Notes under the pieces: model-generated | The model's database searches: none | The model's input: the letters and a program-made list of their open reading frames with translations, nothing else | What the model was told of the DNA's origin: nothing | Part shown: piece after piece, positions 22,206-34,350 of the stretch | How positions within the stretch are numbered: position 1 is the stretch's first letter | Layout of the letters: every line of letters begins with the position of its first letter | Assembly (NCBI GenBank): GCA_029844215.1 | Contig: CM056726.1 | Span: forward strand, 75,445,548 to 75,509,547 | Direction of reading: 5' to 3' | DNA: 64,000 nucleotides | Source: Przewalskia tangutica | Taxonomy: Eukaryota; Streptophyta; Magnoliopsida; Solanales; Solanaceae | Program-made: the position numbers and the translations under genes

Positions 22206-25200
22206 TATTATACCCGTAGTTCGTGGTATGTATGCGAGGGCGTGCGTGCGAGAATCTGACATAAAGATTGGAAAGGAAGAAAGAGGTGATTTTTCCACGG
22301 AAAAGTTTCCGGTTTTTGTGAAGGAAAAAGGTTCGTTAATGGGAATTGGATTCCCAGATTTGGTATTCAGACTTCTTAGATTATATTAGAATTATGGAAT
22401 TTTATTTTTGGAAATGGTCACGTGGGGCCCACGGGAGAAATTTACGGTTTTGTGGGGCCCGCTTTGATTTTGAGATTTTGGCCGTTATGGATATTTTCGG
22501 AAGACGAAATATTTTGGACGAATCGGGGGGCGACACGTGTCACCCCCATGTGGCACCTTTGGGCCGAAATATGTTTGTGCACAACACCCGGTTAGAGTCG
22601 TTTTTCGACGAAACGTTCTACCTAACTTACGAAGGGTAAATTACGGCTATGTCATTTAGTATTTTTGCGGATTTTTCCGAGAGACGAAACGTTTTGGACC
22701 AACGAGAGGGCAACACTTGGCACCCTCTCGTTGGTGGACTGAAGGCGTTAGGGCCGATTGGATGGGCAAGGTTGCTAGATATTTGTGTAGATTTTGTGAG
22801 GTTTTAAGGAGTAGGGTCTAGGGGCACTTGGGCATATCTTGGCCCTCCACTTGCCCCCACTTGGCTAGATCTTGGCCCTTGGTTGGCCTTTGCGCCTATA
22901 AATACCCTCCCTGAAGACTTCTTCATCCATTCCATAAGTTCCAAGTCTTGAAAACCTCCCTCCCTCCTTGTTGGTTTCGTCCCTCCCCTCTTCCTTTGTG
23001 AGGCCTTGGCGAGGTGCACCCCTCCTAGAGGCCTTGGCCGAGGGTACACCCTCACAGTAGTGTGGTAGTGGGGTACCCCACTAGCCTAGTTCTTTCGTAT
23101 AATACCCCACTTTGTGGTGTAGAAATACTCTCTAAAGTATTGTTATAATGCCCAAATTACCTTAGTATACCTTGTTGTATTCTAAGGTTATACCTATCTG
23201 AAAAGCCGTAAATACTATTATACTTCCCGTCAGTCCAAAACCGAAACCCTAGGAAAATCTCCATAGTCAGTTGGAGTATTGTGTAGAAGTTGGTTAGAAC
23301 TTCTAAGGGTGGTTTAGAGCGGGTTGGGCGCTCGGAGTTGGAGCTAAACGATTGCCGGGATCGACTTTATACTTGGATAATTATGGGCTTATCGAGGTAA
23401 ATATCTTGTCCTCTATTTGTAATTGGAAATTACATGTCGTTAGATTATATAGTTGAAGTATACTATATATAGAACTAAGCTTAATCTTTGCGCAATGTCT
23501 TTTGACTTAAGCTCAAGAATCCCGAATCAGTAATTACATAGGACCGTATTCTGATGAACTTGTGTAGTAATCTTGTGGAGTAGAATTGTACCGTTCGGGT
23601 TAGATGTATAACCCACGGTTGGCTTGGTAGCGGCCCGTTAGAGGAGGAGATTTCTGTTTGTTGCGGGGAGAGTCTTTGCCGAATTTTACGTAGAATGTTC
23701 TCTGATGAGATCTAAATGTTAATAAGCGCCTTGTGGCCTTATAGGTTGAAGTAATACGTGTGGCGCGATCTACTTAAGGAGTAGCGGACGGTTGGAAGTA
23801 CTTGGGCGTTTTGCTATTAGTCGATACTCGTCGCGGTATGTGAACCTCTTCCTATCTCTTCTAGCATGATATGTGTGAACTATGTAGTACGGTGAGCGTA
23901 CGTGTGCTAAACGTATTTGATTGGTTTAACACGTAAAGTGTTATAACGGCTTTATGGGAAGTTGGTTATAACAGCTTTATGTTGGTAAGAAAATACTTGT
24001 GGTCTTTAAAAGGTAACTGATTTGAACTATAACTGGCTTGTTATGTGTTAATAAAGGACTTGAAGTATTTCAAAAGAGTTTTGAATCATTTTGAAAGAAG
24101 AAGTAATACTTGGTTTTTGAAAAAAACTTAAGAGTTATAATATCTTGATGGGAAGTTAGGTATAACGGCTTAAGAATGTTTTCTTGATTTCCGAAATCAG
24201 AATGTGTATCGACCAACCACTGCAGCGTTAATAAAAGGAAATGTTTTGACTAATTAAGTATTATTAAAACCAGTAGAAACTTCCATCTGCATAGAAGCTA
24301 AGATGAGACAAAATGATATTTCCTAGATCACGGCTGCTGTAATAAGATTGTTATAAACAAGAATATCCTACTCACATATAAGACTTATGTTTCTCCGATT
24401 GTTTAAAAGAGAATTATATTCTTAATGAATAAGGCTATGAACCACGAAACCTTTCTAAAATAAGAAACGTGAACATTTGAAATTAGGCAAACTTGGACGT
24501 TTGGAAAATAATGTTGTTACTTGATTTTACAAAGGTAAGTGTTTTGGTTTATTTAAAAAGACAGTCACTCTATTTTATACTACGGGTATTGTGTGACTTA
24601 TGTGAAAGCAACGGATCTTTTAAAAGATTTAATGTATGAAGTACTTTAGGGGTAGATACCCGAACTTGTTAGCTTAAAGTACCTTGTGTGTATAACTTGA
24701 TTGTGTTGGTTTGTGATAGCCTTGTAATACTTTCTTGTTGATTGATAAGTAAACATGCTAGGATGCTACGTGTGTTAGTATCTTGTGATGTTGCGTAAAG
24801 GGGTTTTCCGTTGTTGTGCTTATGTTGCTTAACGATAAGCTGTTGTGTTAGTATTTTACATCACTCATCTCTTGAGATGATTCCGGAGTTAAGCGCCCTC
24901 CGTCTGGGGTAGACTCGGGCGGTCGATGGACCTATGATTCGAGAATACCTCATGCAGTCCTGGGCCTATCGCGAGCTACGAGTTCGTGTTAGAGTCGTCC
25001 TTTATGGGCATGCGGTCCATGTGGCCATGCGGATCGCGAAGTCGGGGCGATGCGGGAGTAGCTACCTCGATGCGGGAATACCTCATGCGGGCGATGAGAT
25101 TGGCCTATGCGGAGTCTGCGGAAAGTTCGTGGCTAGACGCGCATTAGATCTGCGGGCAAGTGGCCATCTTTGATCATGTGGATGCAGACAGATCTTATGA

Positions 25201-25946
25201 TCTGATTCATGACCTTGATGAGTGCGTAGGTGTTAGTAGTCGGCTATGCCTTCGTACTTACCTGCATGCGGTTTCATTATAGCACAGTGGGACACGGTGT
25301 TCATGTGTTCCTTGGTGCTTTTATATCATAAAGCTGGCGGTGAGGAAGGTATTCCACGGGCATGATTGATATTGGGGCGTGAGACCCATTGTTATATTTT
25401 AGTGATGACTTGAGGCGTGAGTCACGACTTGATATATTTGCTTGTTTATTGTGAGCGTAGTTTTGTTATCATACATGTCTCTGCTTTATATAGGCGCTAT
25501 GATTTCATTTCTGATATTTTCGGTTTCACATACTCGTTTTGTTATCGACCTCCTTGGGCTGCGTTCATACCGCAGTAAGGTACACGATCGTTGATCCTCG
25601 CTCTTAGGGTCACGATTCGGTCAGGAAAGCTCCGTTTCTCGGAGGCTTGTCTTCGTATAGTCCCTGTTGTTGTAGGTGCTTACATTCGGGGTATGGCGGA
25701 ACCTGTCCGTCGTTGTTGTCATATCATTCGTAGAAGTGCATGTAATCTTGTTGTGGCGGGGTTTGTAAAAAGGATTAAAGCTGCTCATGTTGAAAAAGTT
25801 GTTATTTACATATATCGAAAGGCAAGTTTTCTCAGTTATTGTTTCATATTTCATAATATGTCTTGTATCGTTTATGTTCGATTACTCGATGTTGTATCAC
25901 TAGGGTGCCCGGTAAGGCACGATCACGGGCGGAATCGGTCGTGACA
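22206..25946 (+). mobile_element. 5' LTR of element B (long-U3 type)
   Basis: Starts TATTATACCCG, with the expected TG changed to TA, and ends GGTCGTGACA. The distal U3 palindrome GACACGTGTC is at 22532-22541. The proximal U3 holds a perfect 12-bp inverted repeat, CCAACGAGAGGG at 22699-22710 and its complement at 22723-22734. TATA box at 22896-22904. ATGCGG-type array about 24890-25110. Confidence 0.9.
22896..22904 (+). promoter_or_regulatory. LTR promoter TATA box
   Basis: CTATAAATA, preceded by CTTGGCCCTTGGTTGGCC as in other LTRs. Confidence 0.7.
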
Positions 25947-25965
25947 AAAGTGGTATCGAAGCGAT
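25947..25965 (+). promoter_or_regulatory. Primer binding site of element B
   Basis: AAAG then TGGTATCGAAGCG directly after the LTR. Initiator Met tRNA-like, altered at the CAG of TGGTATCAGAGC. Confidence 0.7.
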
Positions 25966-26142
25966 TAATCCTCGGAAAGTGTCTGAGCCGTGTCGATAAG
26001 TCTTGATTATCGGTGTGTTGTGCACCACAATGTCGAGGCTATAGGATATTTAGGATTGGTTTCTATTCTTATCACTCTGAGATCGTGCCTTAGAGTTGTG
26101 TTGTCAGTTGGACCCTCTGACGAAATTCATTCCCTTATCATT

Positions 26143-26590
26143 ATGCCTCGCGTAGGCAACCCGCCCGGGAGGCAAAGCGGCCGAGGAGGCTGCGAGTTGA
26201 GTTCGGAAGGGTTGCGAGGGCACGGGCCCAATCATTACCTAGGGTAGCGCTTCATTCGGGATTTCTGCGGCGTCACTAGCCCCAGAGTTTAGCACGGCGA
26301 CGGCGGTTCCTCTGCGTCCATGATATTTGAACGCCCGGTTCCACGGCCAGGAGCGATGAATATAGATTGCAAAGAAGCGACCACATTACTAGTATGGATT
26401 TGGCTACGGAGATTATACCGATGTACCACGAGCCTTGATGACTACCTAAGAGAGGTTGTGTAAGAGTAATTCTTGATTGGGCTTGAGCATGGCACGTATG
26501 CGGGCTTATGCAATGAGCCGAAAAAGCGTAGAGATCGACGGGTTAACCAGGGCGGCGAGAAGAGGGCGGGCGTGAGTCCGCCGGTAACTT
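26143..26590 (+). pseudogene. gag remnant in element B
   Basis: The start and a later basic segment (AEKA-like, then RRDRRVN near 26525-26545) match the gag of element 1 and element A. The capsid core between them is missing or unrecognisable. Stops occur in every frame. Confidence 0.55.
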
Positions 26591-27319
26591 TCAAGGTGAG
26601 TATACCTTAAGTGCTATGTTACATTAGTAGTGTGTTAGTTGTGATTAGAAATCTTGGTGGTTTAACCAAGTAAGGTTTTGGGGAATAAAGAAAGTGTGAG
26701 CCTTAGAGCTTTATACGCAAAGACCTTAGAGGTAAGGCCATCTCGGGTAGAGACGTATGTTTATGTTTGACCCTTATAGGAGTGCATAGTGCACGTGGTG
26801 TGTTTGGGATAGGTCCTAAGTAGTGTGAAATGAAGAGGGTAGTTGAGCTAAGAAGACCGCTAGGTTTTCGTAACGTGTTTAGTGAGATTGTTCCTTCGGG
26901 AGATAGTATTTTGCGCGCCTTCGGGTCGGGTTGAGGCCGCGTTGCGGGTCAACCCGCGGCATGTTTGGTGGTGAGTGCGGTTGTGGTGGTCCCGCCTTGT
27001 GTTAGGAGTCACGAGGGTGTTAGGCCCAAGTTTAGTTGACCAGCGTACGAGTTAGTGGATGCGTTCGACCGATGGTCGATCGATGGGGGCAGCCATCGTG
27101 TTCTTGATCGGGGACCGTTCACTCGGCAATGTTGATTTATCGGAAAGGTTGTAAAGGCTGCACGGTGCCTACCTTCACCTTATGGCGACGGTGGAGCCAG
27201 TGTTACGGCTGTTTTGTTTTGGAAGTTTTACGAGCGGGGTTAAGGACTCGGTGAGTCTCGAATCGCGTTCGCCTCGGGCGGTGTGGATTTGAGGGTAGTT
27301 GTGTGGATTGTTGTCTCTG

Positions 27320-27530
27320 TGGAGGAAGTGTTTAAGCTACCATTTCGGTGTTCTGATATCGCCTTATGAAGCCTTGTAAGAGGCGGAAGTGTAAGTTCTT
27401 GGCCGATTGGTTCGATGTTGGCAAGGTTGATATTGGTTCGAGTTTGTTCCAGATCGTGGTTAGGGTGTGACGAGTTTTGAAAGCGAAGGAACTTAGCGAG
27501 TTACTTTGGGCCTTTTGAGTTCATGTGAAG
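27320..27530 (+). pseudogene. Integrase C-terminal remnant in element B
   Basis: Aligns with element 1 at 3930-4110 (SYHFSVL, then SPYEAL, then a WFDVGKV-like segment). Short and broken. Confidence 0.6.
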
Positions 27531-27948
27531 AATAGGCGGGTTGCCTATATGTTAGCAATTGTCGTCCGACTTAGGAAGCGACGTCCGGTCTTCGTATTGT
27601 TATGTTCGGAAGTGGCGTATAAAGAGGCGAGCCTCTACCACGAACAAACCGAACCGTGGCTCTCCGTATGGCATCACGAGAAGGGCCGTAGGCGTACCTC
27701 GAGGATCGCAAGCGGCCGGTACCATTTGTTGGGTCGTCGGAGCAAGGCTCGCGACAAAGTGACAAAAGTGACTAAAGAAGTATATTTTTAACCCCGGGAA
27801 GAGGTATTTGTGGTGATGTTAGAGGTGTTTCCTCGTAGAATTGGATATAAGTATGTTGCGCAGGTATTTCTGTGGCCAGGTATGGCAGGATTGTTTCGTA
27901 AGTATAGTAGTGAAGACTATCTTTGGCGCCGCTTGTTTGAGACTTAGA

Positions 27949-27981
27949 AGGAACATTCGGACGAATGTTTCTAAGGAAGAA
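27949..27981 (+). promoter_or_regulatory. PPT and adjoining hairpin of element B
   Basis: Stem arms 27949-27959 and 27962-27972 with a 2-nt loop. The PPT is shortened to AAGGAAGAA (27973-27981), four bases fewer than in its relatives. Confidence 0.75.
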
Positions 27982-30900
27982 TGTTATACCCGTAGTTCCG
28001 TGGTATGTATGCGAGGGCGTGCGTGCGAGAATCTGACGTAAAGATTGGAAAGGAAGAAAGAGGTGATTTTTCCACGGAAAAGTTTCGGTTTTGTGAAGGA
28101 AAAAGGTTCGTTAATGGGAATTGGATTCCCAGTTTGGTATTCAGACTTCTTAGATTATATTAGAATTATGGAATTTTATTTTTGGAAATGGTCACGTGGG
28201 CCCACGGGAGAAATTCTGATTTTGTAGGGCCGCTTTGATTTTGAGATTTTGGCGTTATGGATATTTTGGAAGACGAAATATTTTGGGCGAATCGGGGCGA
28301 CACGTGTCACCATGTGGCACCGCCAGGCGAAATATGTTTGTGCACAACACGGTTAGAGTCGTTTTTGACGAAGCGTTCTACCTAACTTACGAAGGGTAAA
28401 TTACGGCTATGTCATTTAGTATTTTTGCGGATTTTTCCGAGAGGCGAAACGTTTTGGACCAACGAGAGGGCAACACTTGGCACCCTCGTTGGTGGACTGA
28501 AGAGGCGTTAGGGCGATTGGATGGGCGGGTTGCTAGATATTTGTGTAGATTTTTGTGAGGTTTTAAGGAGTAGGGTCTAGGGGGCACTTGGGCATATCTT
28601 GGCCCTCCACTTGCCCCCCACTTGGCTAGATCTTGGCCCTTGGTTGGCCTTTGCTTGGCCTATAAATACCCTCCCCCTTTGAAGACTTCTTCATCCATTC
28701 CATAAATTCCAAGTCTTGAAAACCTCCCTCCCTCCTTGTTGGTTTCGTCCCTCCCCTCTTCCTTTGTGAGGCCTTGGCCGAGGGGTGCACCCCCCCTCCT
28801 AGTAGTGTGGCCGTGGGGTACCCCCCCCCCTAGCCTAGTTGCTTTCGTATAATACCCCCCCCCCTTTGTGGTGTAGAAATACTCTCTAAAGTATTGTTAT
28901 AATGCCCAAATTACCTTAGCCGTATACCTTGTTGTATTCTAAGGTTATACCTATACGAAAAGCCCAGAAATACTATTATACTTCCCGTCAGTCACAAAAC
29001 CGAAACCCTAGGAAAATCTCCATAGTCCGTTGGAGTATTGTGTAGAAGTTGGTTAGAACTTCTAAGGGTGGTTTAGAGCGGGTTGGAGCGCTCGGAGTTG
29101 GAGCTAAACGATTGCCCAGGATCGACTTTATACTTGGATAATTATGGGCTTATCGAGGTAAATATCTTGTCCCTCTATTTGTAATTGGAAATTACATGTC
29201 GTTAGATTATATAGTTGAAGTATACTATATATAGAACTAAGCTTAGTACTGCGGCAATGTCTTTTGACTTAAGCCTGAAGAACTGAACTGAACTGTAATT
29301 ACATAGGACTGTATTACAGTAGACTTGTGTAGTAGTACTGTGGAGTAGAATTGTACCCGTTCGGGTTAGATGTATAACCCCCCCCTGGTTGGCTTGGTAG
29401 CCGGCCCCGTTAGAGGAGGAGATTTACGCTGTTGCGGGGGGGGGGAGGTGCTGCCGAATTTTCTGTAGAATGTTCTACGATGAGATCTAAATGTTAATAA
29501 GCGCCTTGTGGCCTTATAGGTTGAAGTACTACGTGTGGCGCGATCTACTTGGCTTAAGGAGTAGCCGACAGTTGGAAGTACTTGGAGCGTTTTGCTATTA
29601 GTCGATACTCGTCGCGAGGTATGTGAACCTCTTCCTATCTCTTCTAGCATGATATGTGTGAACTATGTAGTGCGGTGAGCGTCATGTGCTAAACGTATTT
29701 GATTGGTTTAACACGTAAAGTGTTATAACGGCTTTATGGGAAGTTGGTTATATGACTTTATGTTGGTAAGAAAATACTTGTGGTCTTTAAAAGGTAACTG
29801 ATTTGAACTATAACTGGCTTGTTATGTGTTAATAAAGGACTTGAAGTATTTCAAAAGAGTTTTGAATCATTTTGAAAGAAGAAGTAATACTTGGTTTTTG
29901 AAAAAAACTTAAGAGTTATACTAGCTTTATGGGAAGTTAGGTATAACGGCTTAAGAATGTTTTACTGATTTCGGAAATCAGAATGTGTATCGACCAACCA
30001 CTGCAGCGTTAATAAAAGGAAATGTTTTGACTAATTAAGTATTATTAAAACCAGTAGAAACTTCCATCTGCATAGAAGCTAAGATGAGACAAAATGATAT
30101 TTCCTAGATCACAATTTCTTTGTAATAAGATTGTTATAAACAAGAATATCCTACTCACATATAAGACTTATGTTTCTCCGATTGTTTAAAAGAGAATTAT
30201 ATTCTTAATGAATAAGGCTATGAACCACGAAACCTTTCTAAAATAAGAAACGTGAACATTTGAAATTAGGCAAACTTGGACGTTTGGAAAATAATGTTGT
30301 TACTTGATTTTACAAAGGTAAGTGTTTTGGTTTATTTAAAAAGACAGTCACTCTATTTTATACTACGGGTATTGTGTGACTTATGTGAAAGCAACGGATC
30401 TTTTAAAAGATTTAATGTATGAAGTACTTTAGGGGTAGATACCCGAACTTGTTAGCTTAAAGTACCTTGTGTGTATAACTTGATTGTGTTGGTTTGTGAT
30501 AGCCTTGTAATACTTTCTTGTTGATTGATAAGTAAACATGCTAGGATGCTACGTGTGTTAGTATCTTGTGATGTTGCGTAAAGGGGTTTTCCGTTGTTGT
30601 GCTTATGTTGCTTAACGATAAGCTGTTGTGTTAGTATTTTACATCACTCATCTCTTGAGATGATTCCGGGGGTTAAGCTGCCCTCCGATGCGGGGTAGAC
30701 TCGGTGGTCGATGGACCTATGATTCGAGAATACCTCACGCAGTCCCGAGGGCCTATGCGAGCTACGAGTTCGTGTTAGAGTCGTCCTTTATGGGCATGCG
30801 GTCCACGTGGCCACGCGGTGCGAAGTCGGGGCGATGCCGGGAGTAGCTACCCTCGATGCGGGAATACCTCATGCGGGCGATGAGATTGGCCTATGCGGAG

Positions 30901-31756
30901 TCTGCGGAAAGTTCGTGGCTAGACGCGCGCATTAGATCTGCGGGCAAGTGGCGGCTTTGATCATATGACGATGCAGACAGATCTTATGATACGATTCATG
31001 ACCTTGATGGTAGCGTAGGTGTTAGTAGTCGGCTATGCCTTACGTCGCACCTGTGCGGTTTCATTATGGCACGCAGTGGGACCTGGTGTTCATGTGTGTT
31101 CCTTGGTGCTTTTATATCATAAGCTGGCGGTGAGGAAGGTATTCCACGCATGATTGATATTGGGGCGTGAGACCCATTGTTATATTTAGTGATGACTTGA
31201 GGCGTGAGTCACGACTTGATATATTGCTTGTTTATTGTGAACTGTAGTTTTGTTATCATACATGTCTCTTGTTTTATATAGTCGCTATGATTTCATTTCT
31301 GATATTTTCGGTTTCACATACTCTGCACTGTTATGCGACCTCGCCCGGGCTGCGTTCATGCGCGGTAAAAGGTACACGATCGTTGATCCTCGCTCTTAGG
31401 GTCACTTCGGTAACTTGAAAGCTCCGTTTCTCGGAGGCTTGTCTTGGTATAGTCCCTGTTGTTGTAGGTGCTTACATTCGGGGTATGGCGGCCCCGTCCG
31501 TCGTTGTTGTCATATCATTCGTAGAAGTGCATGAAATCTTGTTGTGTGGCGGGGTTTGTAATAAAAAGGATTAAAGCTGCTCATGTTGAAAAAGTTGTTA
31601 TTTACATATATGCGAAAGGCAAGTTTTTCTCAGTTATTGTTTCATATTTCATAATATGTCTTGTATCGTTTTATGTTCCGCTGATTACTCTGATGTTGTA
31701 TCACTAGGGTGCCCGGGGTAAGGCACCAGTCACGGGCCCGGAATCGGGTCGTGACA
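27982..31756 (+). mobile_element. 3' LTR of element B
   Basis: Twin of 22206-25946. Long identical stretches, for example about 30126-30640 against 24350-24870, alternate with clustered differences that fall mainly at CAG, CTG and CCGG sites. G-box palindrome at 28299-28308; TATA box at 28660-28668; C runs of 8-10 bases near 28820-28865 that are shorter in the twin. Confidence 0.9.
28660..28668 (+). promoter_or_regulatory. LTR promoter TATA box
   Basis: CTATAAATA in the 3' LTR of B, with the usual upstream block. Confidence 0.7.
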
Positions 31757-32854
31757 AGAACATTCAACCAATAAAGGTTATCAGTCTACTGTATATACAG
31801 TCCTATGTAAGTACAGTTTAACTTCTACTTATATTCTTCTGAAATGATTTCCGTTCAACCCTTTTCTGTAATATCCTTCTATTACAGTTCAAATCACTTC
31901 TATGAATCTTATATTCATTTCTACACTACTACAGTATGTAATTTCCAATTACACTAGAAGAATGATAGTATTTACCTCGATGAGCCCAAAATTATCCAAG
32001 TAAAAAGTCGCTCCCGAGCAACGTTTAGCTCTACTCGAGTGCTCCAATCCGCTCCAAACAACCCTTAGAAGTTCTACGCCTTCTACTAAACACTTCAACC
32101 GACTATGAAGGTTTTCCTTAGGGTTTCGTTTAGTGGCTAAAGGAAAGTATAATAGTATTTCCGGGCTTTTCGTATAAAGGGTACTTTGGAAAGTACTACA
32201 AGGTATTTGGCTAAAGTATTTTGGGCATTATAACAATACTTGTAGAATACATTTCTACCAAGGGGGTAGTATTTCTACTAGCACAACTAGGCTAGGGGTT
32301 GCTCTCGGCTGGAAATCTCAAGGGAGGGTGTGGTGGGACGAAAACAACAAGAGGGAGAGGGAGGGATTTTCAAGACTTAGACAATTTTTGGATGAATAAG
32401 TTCATCAACTTAGAGGGGTATTTATAGGTCAAGAAATGGCCAACCAATGGCCAAGATCTATCCAAGTGTAAGGCAAGTGTAAGGTCAAGATGAAGCCATG
32501 TGTTTGTGGGTCCCACTTGCTCATCAACTACACAAAATATCCTACCTAACCCTTGACCACAATTTTTGCACAAAAAACGTGCCAACAATTCCCCTTTGGC
32601 CGTCCACTTCCTTCCAATGTGAGGGTGACAAATTTCACCCTCCCTTTGGTCCAAATTGTTTCGTCTCTCGTAAAAATCCGAAAAAATTATTAATGACATA
32701 GCCGTAATTTTCCCTACGAAAGCTGTGTAAACGTTTCGTCGAAAAACGACTCTAATCGGGTGTTGTGTACAAATTTCGAAACTTGCCTAACTTAAGGCTC
32801 AAATTTATATACGTACGCCCTCACGTACATACCCTGGAAATACGGGGTATAACA
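31757..32854 (-). mobile_element. 5' LTR of element C, part b (LTR start)
   Basis: Continues part a across element B and ends TATAACA at 32854, the outer terminus of C. Minus-strand TATA box at 32419-32427. The next bases (ATAGCGTATTCTACTCG) belong to the interior of a plus-strand LTR of D type, so C was inserted into that LTR. Its left target duplication is not visible. Confidence 0.85.
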
Positions 32855-34350
32855 ATAGCGTATTCTACTCGAAGGGTAAAAAAGGCTAGCCGGACTACAG
32901 TACTTTGGAGCTATTTGCTAATAGTCGATAATCGTCGCGAGGTATGTGATTCTTCCTATCCTCTTGAGCATGATATTTTAAAAGAATATATATATATAGT
33001 ACGGTAGACGTACGTGTGTTAACTGAACGTAGTTTTACGGCAATGTCTTTTGACTTAAGCCTGAATAATAAGAATCTTGAAGTATTTCAAAAGAATTAAG
33101 AACCGTTTTTGAAAGAAGAGTAATACTGGGTTTTAAAAGCTTAAGAGTTATACTAGCTTTATGGGAAGTTAGGTATAACGGCTTAAGAGAGATAAAAAGA
33201 ATGGTTTATTGATTTTAGAAGTTAAGAGACTTGATCTTAAAAGATAAGAGACTTGACTTAATTGAATTAATCTGAATTTTGTTAAAAAGTGTGAAACCTC
33301 ATTCGTGAGTAATGAGTACTTGGTTTTTAAAAGGAATAATGTTTTTACTGATTTCGGAAATCAGAATAAGTATCGAACAGACCACAGCAGCGCTAATAAA
33401 GGGAAATGTATTGACTAATAAATTATTATTAAAACCAGTAGAAACCTCCATCTTCATAGAAGCTAAGATGAGACAAAATGATATTACATTTCCTAGATCA
33501 TGGTTGCTTTAAAAAGATTGTTATGAACAAGAATAACCTACTCACATATAAGGCATATGTTTCTCAAATTGTTTTAAAGGAGAATTATATCATTAAGTGA
33601 TTAACTATGAACTATGAAACCTTTCGAAAATGAGAAACTTGAGCATTTGAAATTAGGCAAACTTGAACGTTTGGAAAATAATGTTGTTACTTGATTTTAC
33701 AAAGGGAAGTGTTTTGGTTTACTTAAAAAGATAGTCACTCTATTTTTATACTACGAGTATTGTGTGACTTTTGTAAAAGAAACGGATCTTTTAAAGAGTT
33801 AATGTATGAAGTACTTTGGGGATAAAAAAACCCGAACTTATTAACATAAAGTAGAAAGTACCTTGTGTGAATAACTTGATTGTGTTGGTTTGTGATAGCC
33901 TTGTAATACTTTCTTGTTGATTTGATAAGTAAATATGTTAGGATGTTACGTGTGTTAGTATCTTGTGATGTTTGTGTAAAGGGGTTTCCCTTGATGTGCT
34001 TATGTTGTTTAACGATAAGTTGTTATGTTAGTATTATATCACTCACCTCTTGACATGATCACGGTGTTAAGTCGCCTCCGACGCGGTAGACTCGGTGATG
34101 CAGGACCATGATTTGAGAATACCTCACGCGGTCCAGGGATCTATGCGAGCTACGAGAGTTCCAGGTTAGTGTGCGGGGTTATACCTCATGCGGTCTATGT
34201 GGCCATGCGGACTGCGAGTCCAGGACGATGCCGGGGAGTAGCTACCCTCGATGCGAGGAATACCTCATGCGGGCCTATGTGAGTGGCCTATGCGGAGCTG
34301 CGGGAAGTTCGTGACTAGACACGCACATTAGATATCTGCGCAGTGGCGGC
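32855..34350 (+). mobile_element. 5' LTR fragment of element D
   Basis: Matches 37150-38640 of D's 3' LTR almost throughout, starting at GTATTCTACTCG. It is cut on the left by element C. On the right it stops short of the LTR end and passes straight into body sequence near 34350. No primer site is present. The join may lie at a shared GATC. Confidence 0.85.

Larger units (their letters stand above)
25966..27981 (+). mobile_element. Body of element B
   Basis: Contains a leader, a gag remnant (about 26143-26590, opening ATGCCTCGCGTAGGCAACCC like the other gag starts), the unknown shared module (26590-27130), an integrase remnant (about 27320-27530) and the tail module. No frame is open for long. 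The module holds GCGGGTCAACCCGC near 26943-26956, a short palindrome also seen in D. Confidence 0.8.
22206..31756 (+). mobile_element. Element B: complete non-autonomous element inserted in C's 5' LTR
   Basis: Two LTRs of 3741 and 3775 bp in direct orientation flank a 2.0-kb body with a primer site and a PPT. The flanking 5-mers are CGAAC (22201-22205) and AGAAC (31757-31761); the second restores the sister sequence, and the first differs at a CAG site. Rejoining the flanks gives an uninterrupted LTR of C, so B is younger than C. Total length about 9.55 kb. Confidence 0.9.

Noticed and set aside
25947..25965. tRNA gene or fragment
   Set aside because: Only the short complement to a tRNA 3' end is present, directly after an LTR end. 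This is a primer binding site, not a tRNA gene.
27525..27791. Possible host gene in 27500-27800 (88-codon open frame)
   Set aside because: The stretch aligns with the tail of the bodies of A, D and E and lies between an integrase remnant and a PPT. The frame is not open in the other copies.
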